Assembly (NCBI GenBank): GCA_016801885.1
Contig: CM028892.1
Location: forward strand, 10,300,114 to 10,364,113
Direction: 5' to 3'
Length of the DNA: 64,000 nucleotides
Origin: Toxotes chatareus
Lineage: Eukaryota > Chordata > Actinopteri > Toxotidae
In this document: positions 23,758-36,700 of the stretch, piece by piece
Layout of the letters: the number at the start of each line of letters is the position of its first letter
Position numbering within the stretch: position 1 is the stretch's first letter
Position numbers and translations under genes: made by a program
Notes under the pieces: model-generated
The model's input: only the letters and a program-made list of their open reading frames with translations
Database searches by the model: none
Told to the model about the DNA's origin: nothing

Positions 23758-24356
23758 GGCAACAAAGATCCCTCCTTGATGCTGGTGAGGCCAGATCCCT
23801 CTGAAGAAGAAACACTTTGATTCATGTTGGGTTTTTATGTTGATCTGAGCAGCACAGACTCTGCTGTTCTCTGTCCGTGCTCGTCAGTGGATAAATCAGG
23901 CAGCTAACAGCTAATGATTCATAAACGCTTAGAAGAAAGCAGCAAAAACCTCGCACAGACAAACACACTCCTGCTGACCACATCAAAACCACATACATGT
24001 ATACAACTGACGACAGACGCTGAGCGAATATCTCTGTCTAAACATCCTGTAACAGCAGTTTGAAAACTAAAGGAAAATCTGCCAGGTTTTCAAACTGACG
24101 TCGGTGTGTGTGTGTGTGTGTGTGATATGAGGCCTTTCAGCTGATCTATTCTTAGCTGAGGTGACAGCTGCCTCAGAGCCGGTCCGGCCTGAGAGCAGCA
24201 GCTCGCTGAAAGGCCAAACAGCCTCCAGCTTTAAAACAAGCAAACAGAGCTCTGATCGGATCTGAGGGTGTAGAGTCACAGGACCAGAACCGAGGTCCAG
24301 CTCCATGTAAAACACCTCATCTGTGTGTGTGTGTGTGTGGGGGGCGGTTTTCTTAC

Positions 24357-24430
24357 CACTGAGCAGGCGGTGGTCGGTCACAGCGTCAGTCTGATCTGAG
24401 GCTGATGGCGGTCGTACTGACACAGACTCC
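24357..24430 (-). other. styxl2: Probable non-coding first exon and promoter side of styxl2
   Basis: A strong minus-strand donor (CAGTG followed by GTAAGAAA) ends at 24357. The ATG exon has a matching acceptor (TTTCTTCTTCAG) at 23801-23803, leaving 43 bases of 5' UTR before the ATG. Together they imply an untranslated exon near 24.36-24.43 kb. The start site is not visible. Confidence 0.5.
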
Positions 24431-25523
24431 TAAAGTTAGAGAGAGTCCCCCACCCCTCCAGGTCCTCCCCCACCTCCCCCACAGGCCTGTGGAGGCCCTG
24501 ACATCCGACACCAGAGCGGCAGGTAACTGAGTACTGTTCCTCACTAACCAGCTTACAGATTCTTTACTCGAGTATTTGCACTGTCATTGTTTTTCCTTCA
24601 CAGCATTTCAGCAGAAAGGCGTGTTTTAACTCCACTGTATTGATCTGACAGCCATATTTATTGGTTATTCATTGGTTCCCTTACATAATTCTTTTGCTAA
24701 TTTCCTACTTGGTTCCTTCCTTCAGTTTCTGGTTTCTGTGAACTGGTGAACTGCTCCTTTTAGGAACAGGAAAATGACTTTGGTTTGAGTTTCATTTACT
24801 GAAACATCAGTTAAAAACATCAGAATCAGAATCAAACCGCTCAGACCCGTCCAGTGGTTTCAGTATTAATCACAGTTGACTTTAATTGGGACGCTTCCTG
24901 ACAGATCTGTCTCTGTGCAGCTTCTCTGTCTCTCACAGGAGCAACATTGTCCTCTGAGCCTGTTTATCTGCAGTCAGCTGACAATCGCCTCCACTATTTA
25001 TAACACCAGAATGCAGCTAATTTAAGTTACACAGCTTCACACACAGACACAGACACACACACACGAGGTCATGTGGTGTATTGTTTACTGGTCTCAGTCT
25101 TATGAAGTGACGTAGGTTCTGTGTAACTGCCATGTTCTGTTCATATGAATCATTTTCAGATCAGGTCATTTTAATGAAGCAGATTCCATTTCAAACTCTG
25201 TTACTGCCTTGTTTTCTTCTGGAGACTCTTTGGAACATTTTCATTTCCTCAGACATGATTTTACTTTGCTTTAAGGAAGTTTTACTGCACACAGCAGGAG
25301 GTTCAGGATTTAAGCACAGTCGATTGGGGGTTCAGGTAACTTCTCACAGCTCACTACTCGCATTAGAACATTGGCACTAATTGCTGCTGTCCAACATGAA
25401 TGGCTGTAAGGCAGAGAACCCACAGAACCCAACACACACGCCTTTAACACGGAACCCATCACCAGTTTCACACACATTGGTAGAAACGATAAACCCTGCA
25501 CACGCTCAGCTGCCTTTCCACTT
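24431..25523. other. Intergenic between styxl2 promoter and prlr 3' end
   Basis: No gene seen. The left part is the presumed styxl2 promoter; a short CA tract lies near 25047-25066. Confidence 0.5.
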
Positions 25524-27546
25524 TTTATTGCATTGAAGAGGAATCCAAAGTGCTTTTGTCTGACAAGAACAAACTTTGTACAAGTTCCATGTTGAACTGC
25601 GACAGTGTCTCGTGGTGAGATGTGTCACAATAAAAGCTGACACTCAACACAATGTGCACACACTGCAGGTCTGTACTCGTCAACCATTTTCCTCACATGA
25701 AAACATTTCCAGGCGTCTGCTGAGATTTCAACACCACAGGGGAAAAACACACAAACGCTCAGTGTAAAAAAGGCACATTCAGGCACAAAGCAGGTCACAG
25801 CACGACGTCTAACTGCAACACGGACAGAAAAACACCGCGACGGCACATCACTGCTGTCTGAGTTCCCAAAATCACAGGTGAGGAGGGTGAGGGAAGGAGG
25901 CGCTGTGGGCTCTGGCATTAGCAAACAAGTGTTTTACAGTTAGTGAGCCACTCCACTGATCCATAAGTCAATCATGGTCAATACTGTTTTTGACTGATCC
26001 CCGATTAGCACCTTAGTCCAGCTCTGAGCAATATGATAAACACATGATACACACACAGTCAGACCACGGTGCCACGTAAAGAACGAACGCCACTTTAACA
26101 ACACGGCAAGAGAGCCAGTACTTTAAAGGTATACATCACTGGTACAAAGTGAGTGTTATCTTTTACAGACTTACAGGTTTTTGGCCGAATGGAGAATTAA
26201 AAACTCAGATCTCAGAGGGAACACTGCATTTTAGAAAAATCACGACCTGAGGTTGGTTGTTCAGCATCTTTAAAATATACAAAACACTGTGTGTAATAGT
26301 GGCACATTTGTCAGACAGGACTGAAGCCATCTATGGTATAAAAAATCTATCACACTGTCTAAGTAATGGTCAGAGAGGGGCTGGTGACTCCAGCCTCGTT
26401 TAGGGGCCAAACTCTTCGTACGTTCACTGGGAAATAAATAAGAGTCCAGTTTGGAGAGTTCAGGAAACAACACAGTGATCGACATATGCAGTGTGTTAGA
26501 CCAGTGTGATGGAACACTGTTAAACCTCCTGAGTACGATGAACACACAGGTCATTGAATTCACAGCTTCCGTCTTCCTGAGGGTGTGAAGGTTACCCCTC
26601 GTTGGTTCCTGACTTCTTTAAACACGTTATATTTTTGGAATAAATCTGTTGAACACCAACACACTGGACTACAAACCTACTACAACCCCCCCCCCATCCA
26701 AACATCAGACAGGCTGAAGGATGACGCCAGAGACACGATAATGAGACGGATTCAGAGCGAGACACACGCAGATTAATATTCCTTTCATGTTCAGGATAAT
26801 CAGATATCCCCTTAATGAGCCGGCACGTGTGAGTACCATCGCATGCACAGTGGAATAAACCCATTTCCTGAACATGAAAACCCTGTGGGGTTTGTTGGAC
26901 AGCACAAGCACTGTCTCCATCACCGGTACATTCCACACAGCACAAAGCCTGAAGGTTTCTCTATGTGGTTACACAAAAGAAGCTGATTGTCCTGTGTGAA
27001 AGGCCATATCCCAGCTACAGCGAGGTAAGGATAATAGTTCTGGAATATTGAGGAATGTAAACACACTAATGGAGAAACGGGGTCTGAATGCTGAAGGTAC
27101 CCAGAAATTAATCTCTCTCTAACAGACCTGAAACATCCAGTGACACTGCACTTTGATTTCTTTTTCCTGAGAAAGACAAACGACCCTGAAAGTGAAGCTC
27201 TGCAGAGACGACCACGGTTTGGGAGAAGCAGCACGTGGTGATGTGGTAGTTTACAGGAGGCAGCTTCCATCAGGTCTGACAGACTGCGTGGAGTGCTTCA
27301 GTTTGGATTTTGATTTTTGCTCTTCAGGCTTCATTCACCTGAAACTGGATTTTTACATTGAAATTTTGCCGCCTGAAGCTTTAACAGCAGCAGGTTTGGT
27401 CCCCTAAAGAATAACTGCAGCAGGACAGGTGAGCAGAGACGCCAAAGACACAAACGAGTTACAGTGCAGAGGAACATTTGCAAAGGAAAATGTGTCGGTC
27501 ACCTAAATACAACGCTTGTTATTGCACCACAAAAGGTGATTTGAAG

Positions 27547-27612
<66 letters not shown>

Positions 27613-27766
27613 GTCCTCAGAAACAGCATGTTTGTTTTCAGTGAGAGGTCTGGACATTTGCAAGCTAAGGAGGCTAACGTCCCGCAGATCACAGCAGACT
27701 CTCTCTTCGCACATGGCGACAGTTTCCAGAGTGTGACTGTGCTACTGTGGATGTGCTTCCTGTCAC
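25524..27766 (-). other. prlr: Presumed 3' UTR of the prolactin receptor gene, with poly(A) signal
   Basis: The 2.2 kb after the receptor stop codon has no other gene. TTTATT at 25524-25529 reads AATAAA on the minus strand and is followed by T/G-rich sequence, a plausible end. A long CA repeat (in the mRNA sense) lies at 27550-27609, about 160 bases past the stop. A shorter 3' UTR from another signal is possible. Confidence 0.5.
27550..27609. repeat. (GT)30 microsatellite in the prlr 3' UTR
   Basis: An uninterrupted 60-base GT tract on the plus strand, CA in the receptor mRNA. Confidence 0.95.
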
Positions 27767-30700
27767 TCAGCCCTTGTTGTCAACAGCAACAGGCAGGAGA
27801 GGGACGGCTGCTCCGCTCCTCTCAGCGTCGCCGCCGTCTTTCCGCTCATTCCTGTTCTTCCTGGCTTGGTAGTCAGCTAGTTTCTTCTTCTTCTTCTCAT
27901 CTTTTTCACCTGCGTCTAAATCGACCCCCGGCAAAGGCGGGAACTCCCGGCAGTACGGTGGCGGCAAGCACGGCACCAGATGCACTTCTCCACTTTCATT
28001 CATGAGCTGGACGCAGGTGTAGAAATCCTGTGGCGAGCAACTGGTGGTAACAGAGGTCGCATCAGGAGCAGGGACAGAGTTAGGATGTCCCATCACGCTG
28101 TAGTCCGTCCCTGGCAGCGACATAATCTCAGGCCTCGGCCACAGGGAGGACACGTCCAGCAACGGGGTGAAGGCCTCCGGAGGGGAGGAGCAGTAGGGCG
28201 ACAGGCTCTGCACGTACCATGTCGGGCTTTGGGTTGTAAGCTGATGATGGGCGGCTACAGGCGTCAGGTCACATGGAACCATTAAGGCGTCCTTCTCCCT
28301 GTCCGTGGGGTCGGCCGGGACGCTGCAGTCCTTCGGCGTGGTGAGATGCACGTCATCGGAGCTGACCTGGTCCCAGACTTCCTCTGTGTAGCTCGGAGAT
28401 CTGTAGCTGTGGAAGTTACTGAAGTGACGGTTGATTTCATCCAGGTTTCCCTTCTGAGGGTGGAAGAGAAAAGGTGGGAGGAATAACAAGAGCCAGAAAC
28501 AGAAAGAGAAGAAGGGAGGACAAAAAAGAAGAAGAAGACAGAGAGGTTTGAAGAGGAGGCAGACATATAAAGTGAAGAAAAAGGAGGAAAAGGGCAGGAA
28601 GAGAAAGAGGGAAGAGCAAAAAGAAAAAGAGAAGGAGAAAAAGGAGACAACGGAGTAAAAGGGTAAGGAGAGAAAGGAGGGAGAAGGAAAAGGACGCAAG
28701 AGAGCAAACAAAAAGGAGGGAGGAGAGAAGAAAAGAATGTTATATAAAAGAAAAGATGGAGACAAAAGCAAAAAACTAAATATGAGAAAAAGCGTGTGGG
28801 TGACATCATGGCTGAGGAGAGCACGAGTGCGAACCCGTCACACTACAGGTTCATTTGGGAGAATCTGCCCCAGAATCTGCCCAGTTACCCTCTGGTCTTA
28901 CCTTCAGGTGCAGAGGGTCGATGCCGATGATGCGCGGCTTGGGGATTGGTGGCAGGAAGTACTCTTTTAATCTAAGGTGGAAACACAAAGAGAGGAAGTT
29001 GGAAAAGGCAGCACACAAACACACAACATGTCCATCCACTGACTGAATAAAAGCTCAGTGTCACTGTGGGAGACAGAGGACATTTGAACTGAGAGGACGT
29101 GACGGCGTGTGTCTTCTTACCTTTTGCTCTGTGGAATTACACCAAAGGCGATGACCAGCAGAGTCACGACGCCCACGCCCATCACCAGGATCAGCACCAG
29201 CAGTTTACCTATGTTCAACCAGAGGACATTTCATTACAGCGCCTCCCCTCTCCCCCTCTCTCCCCCTCCCCCTCTCCTCTAAATCTGCCACAAAGCTCTT
29301 TTCTTTTTTTTGCACACTGTCCCAGACGTTTCTTCCTGGAGGCTGCTGATTGGCTCAACACGTTGTCAGGTTCACTGAACCTTTTCCAAACTGTCACTAA
29401 TTATTAAAATGAATAATATAATAAATAATAAAATGACTACTGCCATCACTACAGCAAAAGCTAACTGCTGCTGCCTCGCTGTTGTCATGGAAACCCTGTG
29501 TGTCGGCGTACCTGCCGGCGGTCTGGCGGGGATGCTCATTAACAGCGTGGAGCTCCATTTGCTCCACAGGCCGTAGTTGTGCGAGCGGCAGCGAACTCTG
29601 ATCACGTAGTCGCCAACAGGGAGGCCGAGCAGCTCCACGTGAGGCTCACGCAGAGGGTGTTTCACCTGCCGACAACACAGAGATAAATGCGTCTGCTGCA
29701 GAGGTGAGAACGTCCACCATGTTTTCAGCTTCATGACACTTTGACTTTTAGACAATATCTAAAAAGTCTGAGAGAATTTAGTCAGTGTTTGTTCTTTTCT
29801 TCATGTTTTTTATTTGGTTCCTTCTTCCTTCCCTCACCTGAATCATAAAAGCCCCTTAAAGCACAGATTAGAATCTTTTACCTTTAGACTCCTGAGTTCA
29901 TTTCATCACTGATGACATGTTAACATCTGGACACACAGCAGTACACAGAGGCCATTACTTCCTTCCTGTACCTTCCAGTTGTCGGGCTCAGTAACACGTC
30001 TGTACTGCAGCTCGTACACCAGCGTGATCCAGCCGTGCTGCAGGTCTGAGGGAACCGGGTACGTCCAGGACAGCAGCGCTCTGTGGCCCATTTCATCCCC
30101 GCCGGCATCTGTCAGCGTGTAGGTCAGGTTGGCCGGAGCTTCAGTCTGAACTGTGGACGACACACACACACATTGAGAAATTACTGAGCTGCTTTTTTCT
30201 TTCCCAGTGAGACACGTTTGTACTGTACCATGCAGATGGACGTCACATCAGCAGCATGACATTAAAGTGTCCCTGTCTCTGACCTCTGAGACCAACAAAA
30301 GACCATGGTGATCCTATGGACCCACACGCAACCCTGTTGTTGCGACTGCAAATTCCTTGTCCACATGGACCAAAAGAAGAAAACGGGACATTATATCACG
30401 AACAAAGAACTTCTGTGAAGTACTGTAGCCCTTAAATAACTGATCATGTAAAGAGGAATAAACATAAAACAAATCTTTTCTTCAATCTCAACTAAATCAC
30501 ATAACAAACAAAGCTAATCCTCTTCAGGGAAACCACTAAATCTGCCTCTTTCTTAAGCTCATGGCAGCAAACGTAAGAAGTCTTTGACTTTTGATTCAAT
30601 TTTACTGAACGTGACTCAAACGCGACACCACCTGCACAGTTCTTTTTCTTCCACAGGTCAGTACTTTTGAGCCTTGTCTTTTTTAGCCTGATGTTTGTTT

Positions 30701-33700
30701 ACATGTTTGTCCTGTCCTGTTTGCAGTGAACCAGTGGATGTACAGACCACTCTCCCTGGATCCCTGCGATACCGAAGGAAACTGAAAAACAGCAGGATTC
30801 TGAATGAAGTTCTGCAGCCTCTTTTCCTCTGACTTCTCGGTGGATCTGTGGAGGTCTGGGATGTGGAGCCTTTGTCAGAGCGAGTAAATTCAATGCTCTT
30901 CATCCAAACTTAACTCCTCTCCAGAGGCAGAATGAATTAAAGGCACCAGGCCTGAAGGCATTTCACATTTTCACATTAATCATTCTACGCTTGACCTGCT
31001 GCTTTGACTCCAGGTCACCTGTCTGGGTGCTCTGCTGTTTGACTGAGCATGTTTTCAAGCTTCTACTGAACTTACTTACTGAATCAGCCTTCCTCTGGCT
31101 ATGACACTGCTAAGAAATACATCATACAGTCTCGCTACATGTCTGGTTTTAATATAAGCAAACACTAACTTACTGAATTTCTTTACACATCCCCATCTGT
31201 CCTCACCTATGTCTGCCACGTCCAGGCAGTGCTCCTGGGAGGTGTAGTTCTTATGAGCGGTGACGGCGGTCACGTTCATACAGTAGATCTTCCATATGGA
31301 CGTGTGGCTGCTGTCGAAGTGGCAGCTGTTGGGGCCGGCAGTCACGTAGTCTGGACATTCATGTCTGAGACCTTTACTGTGAACAGAACAGAGATCGTCT
31401 GATGAACCAGTGTGAAGATATTTCCAGTTTGGATCCAGGACTTAAGTTTCTGATCTTTATCATTTCCTGTGAAACTGCTGCTGCTGAAATGTTTTTAATC
31501 TTTCACTGTGTTGCTGCAAAGCTTCTGATTTCACTGATGGATGGATGGGTGGATGGATGGGTGGATGAACTGAATGAGCTTCATGTTAGTTTACGTGTGG
31601 ACTGTGACCTGATGCCTGGACACTTTGTGTGTCACCCGGTTTGTGTTGATCTAATTAACCATTTGTGAAAATTTCCCCACTGCAGCGAAACGCTCAGTGA
31701 CAGGACGGCCCTGAGGGCAGGCCCTGCTTTTATCACTTCACCTCCACAGCTCGGCTCCATCAGGGATTTTCTAGTAAAGTTAATGTGTTTGTCACATGAC
31801 CCTGCAGCAGATGTGGGACCAGCCTGCCCGGGTTCAGGTCCCGTCAGGTCCCATGTCCTGACTGTACTGATTGGTTTATTCGTTTAATGTACTGCACATT
31901 TGGTCTAAATGCTGAAGCAAATACTTCATCATATTCTAATCTAATTTAATAATTTAGATAAAGAAAAGCCACAAACTGTCAGACAGCACTGAGGTCCCGT
32001 CCTTCCATCACACAAGCTCAGATTTACATTTGTGGTTGGAAAAACACAAAGCGCTGTGGGAGAAGACGACAACAATTAATGGAGCTGTGTACGATGATGC
32101 CGTGTTGGGTCAAAGGCACAATCCAATTTGTCCTGATTACCGGGAACAGTTTCTTCACTGTGTGCGCCATGTGGGCAGGCTGGAGTCTGTCTGAGGCCAT
32201 GTGAGGCTGCGTTCAGCGTTTCACAGCTGCTCTGAAATATTGACGCATTAAAAGCTTCACACTGAAGTGAAGCAGATATAAAAGGCAGAATCATGTGACC
32301 CAGAACCTTTGGTGGACTTCTGATGTGGGGCTGTCTTTTCTGATTCAGTGAATCAGTCGTGTGAAGACTGAGTCCGGTTCAGACCAAAACACACCTGAAG
32401 TACCAAAGCCACGCGTCTCACAGGTGGGACGCTTCGTTTGAAGAAGTTAAATGTGAAAAGATGATGAGACACAGCATTAAAGCAGCAGCAGCAAGGTCAA
32501 CAGCCTCTAACACATCATACAGGTCTCTATTACTCAGCAGTTCAAACCAAACTGTCACAGACTGTACGTATGTTATGTGGTTTATTGCACAGCATCATGT
32601 TATGAGTTCATCATGTGTTTAGCGTGTGATGGACGTACTCTTTGGAGTAGGTGAGGACGTAGGTGACCTCGGCTGCGTCTGTCAGGTTGTCCAGTGGATG
32701 CCACCAGCAGGTGAAGTCCTCCATGTTGGGCGAGCGGCAGAAGTAGATGTGAGGCCTTGTTGTCACAGCAACTTCATCTGTGAAAACGACAAAGGTGAGT
32801 CAGCGCGAGCTCGCCCATCGTCACGGGCGCGCCTGCAGAGGCACCATGGCGACAGCCGACAGCACTGAATAGTAACAGGTGTTGTCAGGCACGTGCGAGT
32901 TCAGAGACAGGTGAGACGTGGGCTTTTTGTTTGTCTCTCACACACTGGACATGTTAAAGCTGTGACCTTCTGTCTTTACTGAGGGACCGCCTCCACATCT
33001 GTGTGAGTGAGGCTGCGTCTCTGCAGAGTTCACACCGGCTTTTACGCTGCCTGGCGACTCTTACCCTGTAAATCCAGTGTTCTCTTACTTTGGGGAAACT
33101 GAATCTGTGTCTTCTCATGCGCACACATCGCAACAGCTTCAGCCTGTGGAGGTCAGGACATAAGAACGAGCTGAGTGCAGAGAGAAAGCACAGACAGCTG
33201 CTGCTGCTGCTGTGGAGTTTTCAGAAACACATTTCAAACTGCAGCTCACTGCATCTGCACGTCCCCGTCTTTACGAATGCTTCTGCTAACAGACACAACA
33301 GCAGCATTTCTTATTGTTCCACAGTGACACCAGTCAGTCCTCCGTTCATCCTGTGGATTCTGCACAGGCTCAGTGAGCTGCACACCAACAACGATGGACA
33401 GACCTGGACAAGAGGCTTGTCTCCTTGATCTCAGTCCATCAAGACTTGGATCAGGACACTGTGTTCGAGTCCACATTTGTGAAAGTTTTTAAGAGGGAAA
33501 AATCAAGTCTTTGCCCTAAACAAAAAAAAAAAAAGAAAAAGCTGAATGAGAAAGAAATGACAGCCTGGATAAAGGAGAGGAAACAAAATGGCCATTCAGT
33601 CAGTCACAGTGTGTGAACACAGGTATGTGGAACTGCAGGGAGAGAAAATCAATTATCCAGCTGTCATCGCTCTCTCACTCCCACAAAATCTCCTAATTTA

Positions 33701-33714
33701 ATCTGTTTCTACAC

Positions 33715-33763
<49 letters not shown>

Positions 33764-36700
33764 CACACGCACACACACACGCACACACACTCCATTATCT
33801 GTTCCATCTCTGTTTGATGCACTGTTGGTCCTATGACTGTGATTTAGAGCAGCAGTGGAAAATTGATCGGCGTCTGAAAACAGCAGGAAGTAAGAACAGA
33901 GCTGCCACAGACCGACAGTGTTCAGAAGAAAAAAAGACACAGAAACACATCATGAGATGTGGAGGCTGGTCCCTGAAACACACAGGTTTTATTCAAGACT
34001 GAAACCAGAAGGCAGAAAGACAAATTTCCCTACAAAGTGTGAGCTGATGGATTTGGACTGTGTGTGTGGACCTGCTGCTGAACACAGAACAATCTGAAAC
34101 CTCTTATCTGTGACTGTGGATTAAATGTAAGTGCTCTGACTCCTCTGTATCAGAACTAAAGCCCCGTCGCTTCACTCAGCAGTCCGATTAAAGCATCGCT
34201 GGGTGGCAGTGGGCGAGCAGATAAACATAACTACACATTTAAACTTCAAAAAAAGGCGAGTGAACTTTTTTCTTTCTCTTTTACTATACTGTCTATTCAT
34301 CCGTCCATCAGCCATTTTCAGTGTTGTTCTTTTGTTCTGGTTTGTTGCACCTGATTTCCACGTAACTGCAGCGTCCTCTGTCAGCTCCAACATCAGCTGA
34401 CCAGTAAAGACGAACAGTGTCCATGACATCTGAGCAAACACCCTCCCAGTTCCAGCTCTTCCTCCTCTCTGAGGCGTGTAACATCTCATGTTACACACAT
34501 GCCACTACAAAGACTTTATGTCCTGCTTATCATGTAAGGAAAAAACCATTAAAGCAGCAAGACATCATGTGGCTGCTGCAGATCATAACAGCGGGAGTCC
34601 AGCACTAATCCATGAGAGAATGCATGGAGCTGCAGACTGAGGGCAGCAGGGGAACAAAGGCCTGTTGTGTTTGCAGTAAGAGGCTCAGTGAGCTGCACTG
34701 CAGGGACCTTCCAGTCCACAGCCTCCGCTTCTCAGAAATAATGCAAGAAAGGACACAAGCTGGCCACAAATAAAGCTGGACACATTTATAGCTGCAGTAA
34801 ATCAGACTGGCCCGGGTGCAGCAGATTCACTGCAGGTGCTGTTCAGCTCCTGTAACATGGACTTTATCTTTAACGGGGAATTCATGTGAGGTTTAACTGC
34901 ATTAAGGCTCCGTGTGGACATAATGTAACAGGAGGGAGCATTAGTCTGACATTAATCATGTAAGAGGAAGGATATTTTCATCCTGTTAAATAAGCTGTTT
35001 TTACATGTTTCAGCCCTTCAGCCTGAGCCTGAGCCTGATCCTGAGCCTGATCCTGAGCCTGATCCTGAGCCTGAGCCTGATCCTGATCCTGATCCTGATC
35101 CTGAGCCTGAGCCTGATCCTGATCCTGAGCCTGAGCCTGATCCTGATCCTGAGCCTGATCCTGATCCTGATCCTGATCCTGATCCTGAGCCTGATCCTGA
35201 TCCTGATCCTGATCCTGAGCCTGAGCCTGAGCCTGAGCCTGATCCTGATCCTGAGCCTGATCCTGAGCCTGATCCTGAGCCACTCTTCACTCTTCAGGAT
35301 AAAATCAAACAATCGCGTCTGATTTCTGTTCTGTTTCAAATCAAAGCTCTGACAACGATCGACATGAAAATCAGAGACAGCCCCCCGCTGTGCCAACCCA
35401 CAGCAGAACACACACCTGCACACTCACGTTCACACACCTACACCTGAGGTCCAACCAGACTCCACATGTCCTTCGAGATAAGAACCCCTCAGCTGTACCA
35501 TATACCACCCCAACCCTGATCCTGATGTGTCCACTGAGTGTTGGCAGATCCTGTTTCTACGCAGCTGCAGCTTCATTTGAACTGTTCAGACATGGAAGCT
35601 GCATCAGTCTGTCTCCTCGTCTCTGTGTCCTGTGCTCAGGCCCAGTTTTCCCTTGAAAAGCTTTAAATCTCAGACTTTTACTGACGGCCTAACTGTATTA
35701 TGCTTTGAGATCCATTTTATTTCTTTAACATATGTGTGAGAAATGAGATGAACAGTCACCTGATGCTGCTGCTGCAGACTGAGGCTGCTTTTCACTGACG
35801 CTGACATAAACTCTGGGATGTATTAAATTTGTGTTCTGTGTAACTCCTGCTGCGCAGCTCAGACAGTTGCAGCTCTGCAGTTTGTGGAGTCGGGAGGACG
35901 AAGCGCTTATGAAACAAGCAGCTACAGACGCTTGATGTCAAAACAGAGACAGACAGAGAGACATCTGGACCTGAAATAATGTGCCTGGCCACGCTGACTA
36001 ACTGGAAGCCAATTACTCGCGCTTAGACCGAGGGCATCGAACCAACGAGCTCAGTCGTTGTGACATTTGTCAAAATGAACGTCAACTGTTTTTATTATCA
36101 AAAGCATAAATAACATTTGGAAGAAAAACACACATACACACAGACACAGACACAGGCAGCGGACAGAGGTGGAAGCGAGCTCTGGAGGAAAGTGATGCTA
36201 AACGCTGTAAAACAGACACCATGTTAGCACTGAACAACTCTGTCGCTCTCCTATATGGCCTTAAAATTTAAGTGAAATTTACTGACTTGAGCTGCTGCAA
36301 GAAAATGACCCTTGAACGTGTCGTTTCTGTGGCAACAACAACAACCAGGGTTAATTATGCAGCAGTTTAATCACGTAGGGACCATGGCCACCATATTTCC
36401 CGCCCGAGCTTACCACCATGCAAATCTGCAGATTCATTCTGATTGTATGTTAATGAAGCGCTCACAGGGCCCATGCATGTACCTGTGATGATGCCGAGAG
36501 GCTGCAAACTGACTCAAACCAGCTGAAATCATGGACGAGAGCGGAATCAGCAGATAAATGTTCAAACATCCCGCAAAGGTCTGACAGCCGCTGCTCGTTT
36601 CTTTAAAACCAGCCCAACATGAAGGCCAAAGTCAAAGCTGTGCATCCATCCACCGAACATCAGAGAGCTCGCTGTTACCTTTGGATTATTTAAAGACGTG

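Noticed and set aside
28282..28824. Minus-strand hydrophobic ORF resembling membrane segments upstream of the last prlr exon
   Set aside because: It is the pyrimidine-rich intron; the real transmembrane exon is at 29121-29208.
35018..35290. Ser-Gly, Arg-Ile or Gln-Asp/Ala repeat proteins; possible CRISPR-like array
   Set aside because: A tandem hexamer without spacers; all frames are open only because the unit is a multiple of three.
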